From the NCBI RefSeq assembly GCF_002234675.1, contig NC_019871.2, positions 20,306,604 to 20,370,603 on the forward strand: 64,000 nt of DNA, in the 5' to 3' direction. The notes under the pieces are model-generated. The model was not told the DNA's origin. It made no database searches and worked only from the letters and a program-made list of their open reading frames with translations. Numbering within the stretch: position 1 is the first letter of the stretch; the number at the start of each line of letters is the position of its first letter. This stretch comes from Oryzias latipes. Its lineage: Eukaryota; Chordata; Actinopteri; Beloniformes; Adrianichthyidae. The position numbers were made by a program, and so were the translations under genes. Positions 12,301-27,300 of the stretch are shown here, piece by piece.

Positions 12301-15300
12301 CTGGCTGTTCTGCAGCAAAACTAAAATGAAAGCAAAAACGTTTCTGCAGAAGTGTCAGCTGGAAATAGAAAGCAGCATAGGTGAAACAAGATTATTCCCT
12401 CAATAACCCTGATGGATTTAAGTCTTAGTCACAACTGTCCTTATGGAAGCTAATGTGGGCGAAAAATGGGTGAATCTGAACAGAGCAAGGAGTTGGTTAT
12501 AGATCACTCCGTGAACCCATTGAGAGATCATGTTCAGGCTATTTTTTCCTTACCGGCAAGCTGCAGGCCACAGGTTATAGTGAAAACTCATCCAACACAA
12601 AAAGGTAAGTAAGGGTGAAGTAGGTGAGACACGGGCATGTCGCACAGGTTTTTCATCATTTCAACCACACACACACAAAATCTTTCGATTAGACAATCGG
12701 AGTGTAGTTTGTGTGAACATCCTACATGTGTTCTAAGGCAACTACACATCACGTTCACGCCCCGTTTGTGCAGAATTTGTGCGCGGTCAGTAAGGAGCCA
12801 GAACTCAGAACAGCACCACGTGCATCATCATCATAAGTGCGTGTAACTTCCATAATCTTATGAATACTTCATGATACACTTACCACACGCATGACAACGG
12901 TAGGTTCCATTGTCATGATGTCCCTTGAGGTGGCCATATGAGCCTCAAGGGAACTAGAAAACACACCTGAACTCCCCATTAAGATGCAGCCTCTGCTCTC
13001 TACAACCCTCCACGGACACAGCCAACACAAAAACACAACACCGTAAGGGTCAAACCCCAGTATAAGTGCAATTTGACCAAGGCGTAATGTTGACCCAACT
13101 TCAGTAGAAATCAGACATAAAAATGAGTCTCATTGCAACTCATTTTCAGAAAAAAATACAGAAATTCTGTCTCCTTAAGATATTCAGAAAATGCTACAAA
13201 TTTATGAGCTTGTTTTGATTCCATTAAACATTTTTGATCAATAACTTCCGGAAAGGGTTTCTCTGAGAACCAAGAAGCTTCCACAAGTAGAACTTTGAAT
13301 CAAATTTATTTTATTTTTAAAATTCTGCTTCAAGCCTTTATTTGTTATGAAAAAACTTCTAGGAAAATTTTTAATGAATTTTATTTTCTGATTTTCTAGA
13401 TTTGGTGGTTTTTAACGAGGGTAGAAATGGGGTACTAACCTCTCACCAGGCAGCAGCACCAGAGCTCTGGGATGTTCCAGGACCGAGGAGTTGAGCAACG
13501 TGTGACGAAGATCCCCGTCTGGATTGGAAACCTTCAGACACAGAACCCAAAGACAGTTCAGTCTTTGGGTTCCAAACGCTTCAACCAGCGCTTGATGTCG
13601 TGTAAAACGTGACAGAAAAACAGGAGTAAAGGCTTTTACACATATCAAGTACCTCGATCTTTTGCGCTCCAGCATCAACCCAGTAAAGGAGTCTGCTGAT
13701 GGGGTCAAAGGTTAGAGCTTCCACATTCTGTAGGTCTTTCCTTATGACGACTTCCTGACCTGAGCTGCCGTTCAGACATAGCCGCTGATGGAGGACAAGG
13801 AGCTGCAGGTTAGTACTAAAGACACTTTGACACAATTTTATAATTATCATTTAACATTGAGGCCCAAGTACTTCCTTAAAAGATACAAAAACTGTTCTTG
13901 ACCCCTGTTTTCATTGGTGTGGAACTTGCAATGTAATTATTCTTTTCACTATTATTAAACATTTGTGAAAAGTATCTAAGAAAGTCACCAGAAGTGTCAG
14001 ATGTTCAAAGAGGTCACATTGTCTGAGGCTGGTCTAAGCCAGTGAAAACAATCTTGCTCTAAATAATGTTCATAGAGTTAAAGTACAGTTCAAAATCAAG
14101 AGGAAAAGAATCAAAAGATTCTTATCACGGTTGACCTGGACTATTGGAAATGAAGCTTTGCTGTTTGAAAAGAATTGTGGGTAATGAACCTCGTTTGAAG
14201 GCTGCTGATGAAGCTCATCGTTTAAACGCCACAGGGAGTTTCTGATAAAAAACTACTAAGGAAAGTTCAACTAAATACAAAAGTAAGTTATTTAGGGTAA
14301 TTACCATATAAAACAAAAATGTTTTAGTTACTCTATTCAAATAGAAACAAGTATCACTGCTGTTCCTCAGAAACAGGAAGTTCAAACTACAGTTTGTATG
14401 AATAATTCTATCATCAGGAATATGTTTAAATAATCTAACATCTCATAATATGAATACACAGGTAGAAGTTGTTCTACAAACTCAGACTGTCAGACCTGAA
14501 TGGTGTCTAAAGCGATGTCGGCCCAGTACAAGCAGTTCCTGTCGTAGTCAAAGTCCAAAGCCACGGCCTCCCGCAGGCCGACCAGCGGCAGCGCCTGGTC
14601 GCTGCCCGTGGCCAGGTCGTAGCGATGAATGGAGTTTCTGACAGCGTACAGGATGAACTCATTACTCTCTGCAGAGACAGGAGATGCAGAGAAAGTGAAG
14701 ATGTGGCTCACAGCGATGGACTGATGTTAGCTGTCGCACACAACATCCGGCTGAAGATGCTGTTCCAGCATGACAAGGGGTTGAATGATGCTGTCACAAT
14801 AAACAAAAAATCAAATGATCTGGAGCATTCTTTAACTTGTCCAAAGTTTTTTTTTAAACTAACATAAAAATAAATTTAAGACAAAGGGGTTAAAAAAAAA
14901 TCCAGATTTTTAAGAAAGTGGTTTTTACCTCCAATGGGGCAGGGCAGCATTTCCCCGTCCAGTCTGGACTCCACATCTCCACCGCTGCAGCTGTCGCCTG
15001 GAACCTTCCTGTAGCTGCAGCACAAATGCGAGAAACAATGAAGGCATGAAGGCAACAGAAGCAGCAGATACCTGATATGATTTTCCACAAAGCTGACATT
15101 TTGTTTTAAATGAAAGTTCTGTAAACGATGCTGTTCTGCACAACAGAAGAGGATTTGATGATGGCAGTTTACCCTTTACTGCGCCGATAGGTGGTACCGA
15201 TGGGACAGGGAACAGGAGGAGCATACAGGTCACCCATAAACTCAGGGTCTGGGACACAAACCTGGAGAGACAAGTCCTCACTGAGCTTGAAGCCATAGTC

Positions 15301-18300
15301 GCTGCAGAGAGAAGGAAACTCCAGGTAAACATAATAAATGAATGGAGGATCACAGACAGTATGGGAGAAGTTTCTGCGTCCAGTGTTTTCCTCACCATTC
15401 ATAGTCCTGTCGTGTGCAGGAGCAGTTGGTGATGGTGATGGGCCTGTCAAAGTCCTCGCCGTTGAAGCACGTGGCATGGGGAGCGCGCCTCTTGAAGGTC
15501 ACTTCCCTGCCCAGAAGACACTCATTGCCATGCTCATCTGAAGGAGACCAGCGCTTGTAATCCGCCTCTGAACACGGCACGCCTGGAGAAGCAAAGCACA
15601 CGCTTGTCACGCTGCTCCAGCCGCATCCTCCCCTATCCTCAGACACCTTCAGTGGTTCGTCAAATCCAAAGCCTCCCACACAACTCATCTTCTGCAGGAC
15701 CTCATGTCTTCCGGCATCTGACACTAGCCGAAAGTAACTGTTTCAGTCAGAAGGAGGGAAGTTCTACTAAAAACCACCATTATCATCACGTCACTGTGTT
15801 CAGGTTAAGTCTGCCGTATGGCTAACAGGGATATCAGCCAATCGGGAGCTTCAGCAACCAGAAAAAGCTTTTATACTAGAGCAGTGTTCCTATTATGCTG
15901 CGGACGGTACCAGTCCGTGGTCACTAGGTACGGGGCCGCAGGCAACAAAAATACATCCAGTAACTAAGATTATTTCCATTTTATTTTGTGATTCTGAAGG
16001 AAGTTTTATTTTGCTAAACCACGTCCACCACACCAGTCTATGATTTAGTCTTGATGCATCTTAAACTAGCTCAAAGATAACAAAAAAAAACATCTTTGGA
16101 AATTTTCTTTGAGGAGAAAACGAGCCAGAGAGCAAACAAAAGATGTGCCTTAAAAAAAAAAAGAAAATCTGCTATTTACTGATAAAACCAGGAGAAATTT
16201 GGATTTATTACGACAGTTGTTTCCATGTACCAAACTCACTTTGCACACTACGTGGCGACCAACTCTCTAATGTTACACTGATATTATTGTTGCATGCACT
16301 GTGGAGGGTCTAAGGCAGGGGTGGGCAAACTGTGGCCCGCGGGCTGGATCTTGCCCGCCTCCATGTTTGGTCCGACCCACTGAACAATATCAGAGACCCA
16401 TGTTTTTGGTTTTTTATCTGGCCACATGATCAAGACCTGCATAGAACGTGATATTTTCTTCCCCCCTTCTGCAGTCTGTGCTCCAACCTGAAACCCTCTC
16501 AAAATCTCTGTCAAACAGAACAGAAGACAGTTTTCCCTTCCTACGTCGCAGTTCATCTTTTCCGGTTTAGCCCGTTCTTTTAGAGCAATTATGCTGCTTT
16601 TTTTAAACAGCACACCCTGTTCTGTGTCCTGATTGGCTGGAGACCTTGTCAATTAATCTCCCCGGGTCATGTTACTTGTTCAGAAACGTGGAGCTCTTCA
16701 GATCTGCAGAAATCCGTGATCAATCATATCTTTGTTTTCATTCTAAGATCCTGGACCTAATTTCTATTAAGGTTTGACAATTTAATCAAGAGAAAAGGAT
16801 GAAAATGTTCATGTCTGTCAGAGAAAAGTGTAGAAAGTGGGCAGTGAGGAGTTTTACTGCCATAAACGTCTGTAATCAGACTGAGGATATCAATGATCAC
16901 TGGTTATTTTTAGAACGTAACTCCTGCAATAATCAAGGGAACTCTATACTGGTGAAAAGGTAATGCAGAGTTATGCTTAGCAGCAGCATAAGACATAGAA
17001 ATGTGCTTTTTTTTTCATTCTTACTGAATGAGAAACAGACGTGCAGGACACAGCTTCTCAGATTTTGTGCAAACTGTGAGATGTTTGAGGGGCTGCCATA
17101 AGACCGTCCATTAATGAGCTGAACTCACTCAGAACATCAGAGGCGTTGACCTGCAGGATGAGCCAGCTGTGCCGTTGCTCCGCATACGAGCCAAAGATGG
17201 TAAAAATGGTGCTCTTCTCCCCAGGCTCCGTCAGCAGCTGGTACACAAAGACCTCCTTCTCAGAGAACTTAAACTCCGTCCACGTCTCGCCTTCGTTGGT
17301 GCTGAACCTGAAGATGGAAAACATCACATTGACACTTCATCATTAGGACAAAAACAGGTGAGAAGAGGTGAACTTTCTCTCTGAAATGATGCTTTGGATT
17401 CCTTAACATGACGCTTAGCATATATACCAGTTTCCTCAGTTAGTTAGTTCTCATACACCAGCTGCAGGTTATCATAACAACGCGTCACATCATGTATCAA
17501 CTAGTCTAATAATATTTGATTTAATATTTCTTTCTTTCGTAAATAACCATTGAAATAAGCAGGATAATGTCCTTCGAGGTGTCCATTATCTGAAATGAAT
17601 GGACTTTAGTGAAGCAACAGTCCGTTGTCAATTTATATGATCTGTAAACTTCATCAAAAGTTTATCCGTGTAAGAGCTCCAACCTCCTTGATTCTCCGAC
17701 AGTTTCAGGACTTACTTGAGCTGGTTGGTTGGACCTCCCTGAGCTATGGCCATCAAGATGCCACCATGGTCCCCCCACGTGTAAAAATGAGGTCCAGCCA
17801 GAGCCTGGATCACACACAAAAAACTACATCAGATCCAGTTCACAACATTCCGAAACATTTCCACAAACTACATGTTTAAAGGCCCACGCCAATGAAAGCG
17901 GAGGACATAAAGTCAGATGTTCCATCCTGAATGAATGCTGCAGAGCTCAGCTGTTCTGCATCCTCCTGTCCTCATGCTACAACTGAAGCTTTACAAGCGA
18001 GCTTTTGGCGCCGCAGCTCTGCGTTCATTATATTAGTTTTTGAACTGACCTCTCTCCAGCGCGCTCCAGCGCTGCTCGACACATACACGTTAGGTTTGTT
18101 CGCCAAGTTCCTGCCAACAGATCCTGCAGTCGGAACACAGAGCGACAGATTACTGACTGCAGCAGAAGCAGTCTTTACCCAACGTCACAAAGAACAAGGC
18201 ACACAGTGTCTTCAGCAAAAGATCTGCTTGGAGAATTCATTAAAGCAAAGAAAAACGTGAGGTACAAGTGAAAAGACAAATGTTCCTTTTATGTGAAAAC

Positions 18301-21300
18301 CAGGTCATTATTATGTCCTGATGATCAAAAAGGCTAAAAGAGCAACATTGTTACCGTAGTTACAGTCTTCAGGTAAGAGTTTTTGCAGCTGCACTGATGT
18401 GAGAAACTGAATGGTTTGAACACCATTTAAACAGGAGTTCTTTGAGACGATCATGCTTGAATATATATAAGTCCAATCCTCTCTGAGCTGCAAGCTTCAC
18501 AGTCAAACAGTGCGAAGCCATGAAAAAAAATAAAGAAAATTTGATTTCTTTCCTGTCCTGTGATGAAGAGTTAGGGTCCTAAAGGTAACCCCACCTTATA
18601 CCATGGTCCAGGTGAACTCTCGATTCTGATTGGCTGCTGGGTGTGCATTGAAAAGTGATAAACCACAGTGATAATGCACGCCTAAAAGAAGAAGTTCCGG
18701 TCACATAGTCTAAAAGTTCTATATCACTGCGCTGGCTTCTTTGAAATAAACTTTTGCTTCATCATCTGGACAAAAAACAAGCGATAAGAAGTGAACTTCC
18801 TCTCTGACCTGATGCTTTATCTAACCCCATATATGCCGCTGCAGCCGGCTAACATTGTAACATAACAAATATTCAGCTTTTTATGAAAAAAAGCCTCCCA
18901 AACTGATCAAATCACAAGAATAAAGAACAAAAACTGGTTGAATATTTATTTCTTTTGAAAGTGACCATGGCATAAGCGGGATAATGGGCTTTGAAGTGTG
19001 CATTATCAGAAATGAACGCACTTTGCGGAAGCAACCATCTTTCGCTTCACCTCAGATGGTACAGCCTTCCACGTTATTGTGATAGTTTCTGATAATGCGT
19101 TGTTGGCCATTTACTGTGTTCCCCAACAACACAGTAAATGGGATAGGCTCCAGCTACCCTGTCATCCCAAAGGGGATTCAGCTGGTTTGAAAGATGAGTG
19201 GATTTCCTCCTGTTTAAAGGGGCTTTATTTGATTTTTTATCAATAGAAAAACTAAAAGCATACTTAAGACTTAAAGACAAGCTACAGATTAGTGAAAATC
19301 ACCGGTAACTCGTGAATGAATCATATTTTTTTTTATCCAAACCACAAAATGTCAGAATGATAATAAAAAAGTTCAACCCCAGAGATCTAAAACGAAAAGT
19401 TGAGGTAGAAATTTTGGTTTCACCCAAGTTTATACGTAAATCAGCATCTTACTGCAGCAGAAGCTGAGTTTTCAACAGGACTCTGAAAGCTCATTGTTAA
19501 GAGCCTTAATGCTCTGCAGGTTCCACCACTAACAGTTATGCGTTTGCTCTTCCAGAACAAAGCTGGTCAACAGCTCATTCAGGTCACTGCAGGACCTTTA
19601 ACCAAAACCAGGACAACTCACACAGACAGTCAAAACTGCTGCTGGTTTAGAAATGTAATCCTTTCGATCTGAGAGCTCTGTTCGGTATACCTTTACCACA
19701 ATGAGAACATTTTTTAAGAATGCAGCTGTGGTTTGTTGAGACACGGGTAAACCCCCAGCTAGTCACCAACCTGTGACTTTTGAGGTTCTCAGATGTAGAA
19801 CTACAGAACTGATTGGATTACATGAAGTGATTTACACTGAATAATCAAAATACTCAGCCTTAGATGTGTTCATATTTTCATGTTTAGGGATCAGGGCCCG
19901 TTTTGTCTTTGAACTCAAAGGGCAAAGGCAGAAACGACAGAACTTGTTAAATGGTTTGAGACACTGGCGACAGTCATGTAAATGAGAATTCAGGATTGGG
20001 ATGGACACCTTCACACCATAACATAAATATATCCAATAGGAGCAGGAAAGTCTCATCCTGCATCTGAAGATGACTCCGTCTGAAGGTTGTCAAATCCAAA
20101 AACATTGTCAGAAGTGGTTTATAAAAGGCAGTGCTTCGAGCAGGAAATTCGTTTCAAACATCATTTCATAAACAATGAAGTCATTAAAAAACCTTTTGGA
20201 GATAAGCTGACGGGTTTTACAAACGGATGGAAATCACCTCAATGTTAGAGAAACCAGTGATGTAAAATAACTGTTCTGGGAGCTGCAGCTCAGTTGACCA
20301 AAGGCAGCATCCAGAAATACCACCAGCATCCAACAAAAACAGACTTACAGGCTGGATTTCTGCTGAGAGTAGAGCTGGAGAAATATAGAATGCAAAGACC
20401 ATTAACCTGGAGATAAAACTCGCTTCACAATTCTGATGAAATTCTCCAAAACATCAAATCATCTGCTGCAGCCTCAGTGGTAAATGTGAAGCAGCACTAA
20501 ACCATGATATGTTTGTAGAAGGCAAACAGGAAGTGAACAGACCACAGATCTGTAAACATCTGTCAATTGCATCTCAACTAACTGCAGATGGTGACCAGCT
20601 TCAGGTTTCACCATGACTTCAGTCTAAATATACAGAAGTAAACAAGTTTCTGCTTAATGAACAACTGTTTCTGATAGTAATTAAAAGTACAAATTAAATA
20701 CCAATAATCCCATAGCACCTGCAGTCAACAACCCAAGAACTCCAATTCTTCCAGAAGTCCTGCAGTCTCACCTGTTGCCATGATAAGTCCAGGAGCAGAG
20801 TCCTTGGATAGGATGGGGATCCTCCTCAACTGGATGTTGAACAGCTGACTCCAGCGCTGAGCCAGGTGGAGAGAACAGCCTTTACTGAGCTACGGAAGGA
20901 GAAGAAACAACCATGGGTGTTCTGTCCTGATGTCCCTATGCGACCAACAAGCACCGGTCCAATGCAGGAACTGTTCAGTTCAAGACCCACTCTGATGAAA
21001 ATGTTGTTTTTTTTTTAACATGTTCTTGAATTTCTGAGTATTTCTTTATTCAATTCATTGTTAATCAGGGGCAGATGAAAAACGCAGTTCGAGAAAAGAC
21101 CGTATTTGTGATGTAGAAAATACGAGCTTCCTGCTCCAAGCTCTTAGCAATGGGAACAGGAAAGGGGGGGGGGTTGCTCAGTCACTCCAGTTCTCTGATA
21201 CAGTCAAGGACTATAACACTATAACAGAAGAGCAATGTGGGGGGAAAAAAGATGGATCTGAATGATCAAACACCAAACAGAATTTTTTACCGCTCTTACT

Positions 21301-24300
21301 CTAAATGTCATTTAGTCCATTTCCTCAACTGCATCTATGGAGCTCAATCATGAACATCAAACATCAATTATGTTAAAGGAGTCCGTGCGCTAAATCCAGG
21401 AAGGCCTGTCACCTGGCAGTCTACGGTTCCTCCCAGGCTGTCAGCTGAGGGCGGCTGCAGCAGCTCCCATGTTCCTCCTTTGTCAAACGTGATCACAGAG
21501 CGCATGTTATCCTCGCTGGCCGAGCCGTTCAGCAGGGTGGCAATGAAGACGCCTCGCAAACCCTCCACTCGATGCAGGTCTGCAAAGGTCTCACTGGCGA
21601 AGTACCTGGACCACAGAGTAGCTGTCAGCGGCGCTGGATGATAAGTTTAGGATCTGAAAATCTGCTTTTTTATTGGTCTCTCTCTGAGTTATGCATCTTA
21701 GTTTACAAACCAGAATTCATATACATCAACACAAACTGATTTTTAAAGGAAACTCTCAAAAGTCTCCTTTAAAAATGCCTAAAAAAATAAAGATCTAAAC
21801 CAGGACTGTTCTCCAGGAAGCTGCACCTGGGGCTCTCCAGGAAAGTGGTTTGTTCCTTCTTCTCTAAAGCCTTTAGTTGATCAAAATGTTCCAGCATTAG
21901 TAGGAGTTACATTTTAGGATTTTTACCTTTTAAAACCAGAAAGTTTTTTCAGTCAGGTGGGCTGACTGAAAAAAAGACAAGAGATTTTGCAGCAGTATTA
22001 TCAAGCAAAACCAGAGCAGGAGCTAAAGTCCAAATAGATTATTTCATTAAAGTTTGCATTAAAGTCTCTTTTTGATATCCTGGATTTCTTCAGAAAGAAA
22101 ATTTTTGTTTAGAAAAATGACCTAAAGCTTTTGCAAGTCATTAAGTATGCCCACATGAACCTACTTCCACCATGCTTTGAAGTACAGTTTTAGATTGATA
22201 CAGAAGAGTCCAAGATCTGTTCTTTTTCACAAGTGAACCTTCTCAGACTATATCAAATGTCTATATAAGGTCTACATGAGTCGGTTTGTTCGGTATCTAC
22301 CTAATAAGTGTGTTATTGCTGGAGCCTTCGGGACTGTAGTACAGGACGTTCTCCAGGGACAGAGAGAAAGCAAGCCCTTGCGTGTCTGATATGTAAAGGT
22401 GTGTGACGTTGTGTCTGTGGTTCACACACACAAACACTTGGTCTTCAGAGGCATCGGCGATGTAGAACTCCTGTTGGACAGACATTTGACAAGACTTCAC
22501 TTATGTATAAGAACACAGAATTTAGAATTGACACATATTAAAAAAAACACAAGGTTTGGAAAATTTCACTAAAAGATGTCAAATTACAACACATTGATGC
22601 TAAATAAAACATTAAAATAACAATTATTTCACATTATTTCATTTTTTATTGATTCGTTTTAAATTTTTGAAAACATTTCAAAACCAGATTCTTTTTAAAA
22701 AGAATCTGGCTTCAGATCATTTCATTTCTTGCATTAAAGTCTCCCTCAGGTCAGAATCAAATTTCTGAATACTTATTAAAAAAATTATGTTTTGAATCCG
22801 AATCGTGTCTTAGTTGAAGATAAAAATCCTGCAAAACACAGGGTCATGTGACGTCTTTCTGGTGACACAAGGAAGCGCTCACTGTGATTGGATGGCGAGT
22901 CATAAACTGCGCTGCTTTCATAGGCTGGCGGTTGTAGGAGACCCAAAGCTGGACGGTGGACGGTTCATGGCTGCCAAACAGCTTCTGCAGGGGCCAAGGA
23001 CACAGGCATAAGCAGATCAGTGTTTTTACCAGCCTGTCATCCAAAAATCAAAATCCATCCCAACAACATCCCACAAAACCAAAGTTCAGCAACACATACA
23101 ATTTTCTTTCAAAATAAAATAAAGATTCTACCGCTGCATCAGATCTACTTGCATTTATAAACTTTTAAAAACGTTGCCTCTGAACAGCAAGTAAACACTG
23201 GTGTGTAGCTAAAGATAAGAATATGTGCTTTAAACTTTACCTAAACAGCTCTGACAACAGATAAAACCTTAAACCATCATTTTGCCTAGTTATCTGTCAT
23301 TTTCATCTTTGAGGAGTGGTGAAGCAAGCAAGCTCTCTTCATTTAGTGTGTTGTCAGCAATGGTTTAAAAAGAAAAGACACTTTATTTTACTAATGCATG
23401 ATCAATTATAAAATCTAAGCATAAATGTCAACAAACCTTTTATGTATTCAACAGGTTAGCATTTTTCTTCAAAGCCAAAGAACAATAATGAAAAAATAAG
23501 AGCCACATGTGGCTCCAGAGCCTCAGGTTGCAGAACGCTGCTCTAGAAGGTCAATGATGGGTGATGTTGTCAGACATACTGTGGATAATTTTGAAAATCG
23601 AGATAAACTGTTGAATTCAACATAGAATATTTTTCCCTTGTATACTGTTGTCTGCGCTGAGTGTTGTAGGGCCAAAACATATCTACCTTTCATCCTAAAA
23701 AGGTTGATCTTATTTTCATCAGACAGTAAAGTTGGAAAAGCAGTTGAGCCGTCAACAGGGAACAGGTTTTTCTGAACAATGCTTTCTGCCACCTTGACTC
23801 TTTATTGACATAACTGACAAGCAAATGAGATTATATGTTGGTTTACTGTTCTGCAGAGGAAAGGAAGTGACACAGGAAGTCAGTCGTTACAGCTGAGCCT
23901 CTGCAGAAACAACACAGTCACGGCAGAGCACAACAAACAGCTTCAGAGTCCCGATTCGCCTGAGCCGCTGAATGTGATGCCGACTTTGGAAGAAACGCTT
24001 CACAGTGGGTGACATTTAACACTCCTGTTAATATTTAATCCTGTTTCACCACAAACCAACACTTAATTACCATCAACACAAGAACCACACAGTTAATGTA
24101 CATTTTAAACACTTCCATGGCTTCTGGCCAACCTAAGCCAATTTCACTGAATAAAAATATACATATAATAAACTGAAATATTGACTCCAAAACCTCCATT
24201 AGTCTCTATAGTTATAGATTTTGTAAAGTTAGTCATACAAATACCCAAATGTTAAGAGAAAAACTCTACTGATCACATTTTAATTGAATAGATAGCTCTA

Positions 24301-27300
24301 ATTTATAGAATTTTCAAAGTTTTATGGGTTTTGTCTCAGCAGATTAATAATGTATAGAACACAAAGTGGCCCCCACAAAACCAATTATGCTTCATCAGCA
24401 ACTGTGCATAAAGGCCCCGCCAATAAAACAAGACACCACACTACCAACAAGGGCAAGGCAATGCAGTGTTTCCTCATTAATCACGGTATTCACAAAGTAG
24501 TCAACTTATTTGTTTTATTTACAATTATTTTAAATGTTTTAAGGCTGCATAACTCACTGCACACTTAACACACTTATATCAGACAGATAAGAACATTTTC
24601 ACATTTTTCTATCTTGTTTCAAATTTCTGAGTTCAAACCTTCACAGAAAAATAAATCCATTGTTATCACATGAAAACGAAGATCTGACCCCAATCGAAGA
24701 TTCATGTGTTTGACAAACTGAACGCTTTCTGTACAGGAGGCATGGCACGGAGGAGACTGACTGACAATGATCTAGACCCATTCAAGAACACAATTTACTG
24801 TGAGAAATCCTTTTAAAACAAGCATTCAAAAGGCTGAACTGCATTATAGCGGGGCAACACTGTACACCAATTCCATTAAGGAGGACATTTAGGGGTCAAC
24901 GGGTCCTGTTGGGCGACCCAGCTCCTCACAGACTGTCTTCATTTAAGGGCAAATTGGAGAAAATCAAAATGCTTTATAATCTAAGACAATAAGCCCCTCC
25001 TTTATAATAAAGGACATAATCTTAGCACTGTTATTAATGTATTTTTTGGTGGTTTGAATGCCAAATGAGTTGGGTTTTGGTCTTTCTGCATAACCCCTAC
25101 ACAGCACCCGCTCGTCTTACCCGTGTGGTTGTGGCGAACATGTACTTGTCTCGAAGCTGGAAGCTGTCCACCTGCTCCAGGATCACGCTGCGGTTTTGCT
25201 CACTCTGGAAAAAGTCTGTGCTCTTGAGAACGGTGGAAACACCCTGCGGCTCGTGTCTTTGGACCAGCACAGTGGTGGGGGGGTCATAAGGCTCAATTCC
25301 CCTATGATCATGCAGAAGAAAAGTCGGCAGGTCAGACTGACAGACGAAAGGGCTAAATTCCTGCCGCTACGACAGCAACAGCTTCAGACCTACAGGTTCC
25401 TGTCACATCCCAGACCAGAACCAAAACACGAAAAATCAACAGACAGCTTATGTTTAAACTTCTAAATATAAAGCTTAATGCATCTCGCTAAACATCACAC
25501 AGGTTAGTTTTGTGTTCACTGAGGCAGGGTTGTGCTGACCGCACTTCTCTATTAGCTATTTTACACAAACTTCCTTAAATTAATCCTGTTTCTTTCACAT
25601 AAGGACATTTTCAAATACATATCAGTCAAGCTAGGAGAACTTTGTGGTAAACATATTTTTAGATACAAACAAATTAATTCTGAGGCCAGAGAACGAGCTG
25701 GGATGGAAACAAGAGGTTTGCTGTTTCCCATAATCAACCTCAACACGGAAGCTCTTGGCCCTGAACTCAACAGAGGCAGCACTGTCTTGGCCTGACTTGG
25801 CCTCTGTAGCATTCCTGCAAAGCTCTCTGTTCATCTGACACTCACAGTCTGGACCGAGTCTGGTTGGTACTTCAACTCTGCTGCCTCCTTTGAACGGATC
25901 TCCAGCTCACTGAGATTCGTCCTACTTGTGAATTTAGGGAAAATAAATACTGTGTTGTTTTACTCTTTAAATCACGCAAATATTATTTAGCTGCCAATCT
26001 GAAAATAATTTTTAACTAGTTTATTTGTAATGTTGTCATTTTAACATCCAGCTCAGAGAATGTAAAAAAAAAACTGTTTAAAACAAGTATTATCATTGCA
26101 TCAAACAACCAAGATTTTAAGGAACTGTTTTAGTCCGGTGGGACCCGTTGACAAGGCTGCATTTAAATGGGTTCTTTGGGTGTAACCTCAAACAAAAAAC
26201 TGTAAGAAGGAAACTTTCTCTGACAATAAGAAACGTCTAACATAGTCTGTCAACAAATAGCAAGATCCATAAATGCTATAGGTGTAAAGGATAACAGATA
26301 CGGATCAAAAATTGATCCAGTACTGAGAATAACAGCAGTATTGGTTGAAAACCACAGATAAAAACAGGATTATGTTGGTAAAAAGTAGGGGTGTGTATCT
26401 TTCCCTCTTGCAGGTTGCACTATCCAACTCGATACATGGTCCACAAATTGATAACTAAAAGATTCAGCTAACTTTGTGGCAGTATACTACAGTCCAATTC
26501 CTATATTATGTATAAATGGATACATTAATTATTTACTTCCCGATTCATTTTATACCTTTTTTACAACATAATCTTGTTCCAATATGTAGTTTTCAAATTA
26601 CTCCCATTGCTCAATCGATTCTTTGATACATGTGAATATCCTTTACATCTCTGCAAATGAAAAAGTATAAAATCGATTGAAAAGTAAATACTGGTAATCA
26701 GTGTCTGGCAAACTTTGGCAGTTTCTCTTACTGTTGTCTCTATACTGTCTTTGCCTTTTTATATACATGTGATTCAAAAAAAAAAGACATCCAATCACAA
26801 GCTTGCTTCTACCAAGTCATGTCAAAGGGAACATGTATGTGAGAAGAGAAAAAAATGCACTACCGTGGCATTTTAAGTCAATGTTTGTCAAGTTTGAGGT
26901 CTACAAACAAAGTCCCTTAATATTACAAATCTGACAATATCAGGAAAGGTTCTTTTTTTATTATTAAGTAATAGATTAAAGTATCTAAACTCCCACATAA
27001 CTAAAAATCAATAGAAAAAAATGAGCAGTGATTTATATTTTTAGGTTCTCTTTCAACATTCGTTTCGGTATCTCACTATGGGACACGCCCCCTGCGCTGT
27101 CCCCCAGAAGCTCTTTTTCATTACGCCAGTCTTGACTGGCAGACAGAAGGTGACGTCTGCTCTCAGGAGGCGGGACTTCCTCCTGCTATAAGAGCCGGAC
27201 GCCATCTTCTCTCCTCAGTCTAACACCTCTTCTCGCTCCCAGAAGCATCCTCAGACGGCAGGTGTAGTATCCGAAGCTAGCTTAACTGTTCCTAGAGCGA

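Noticed and set aside
13434..13447. Alternative donor gtgagag for sorl1 exon 19
   Set aside because: It looks like a stronger donor but gives the wrong phase for exon 20; the gttagt donor keeps frame.
16284..16652. 122-codon minus-strand frame
   Set aside because: Lies in hAT-like repeat sequence and contains no transposase motif.
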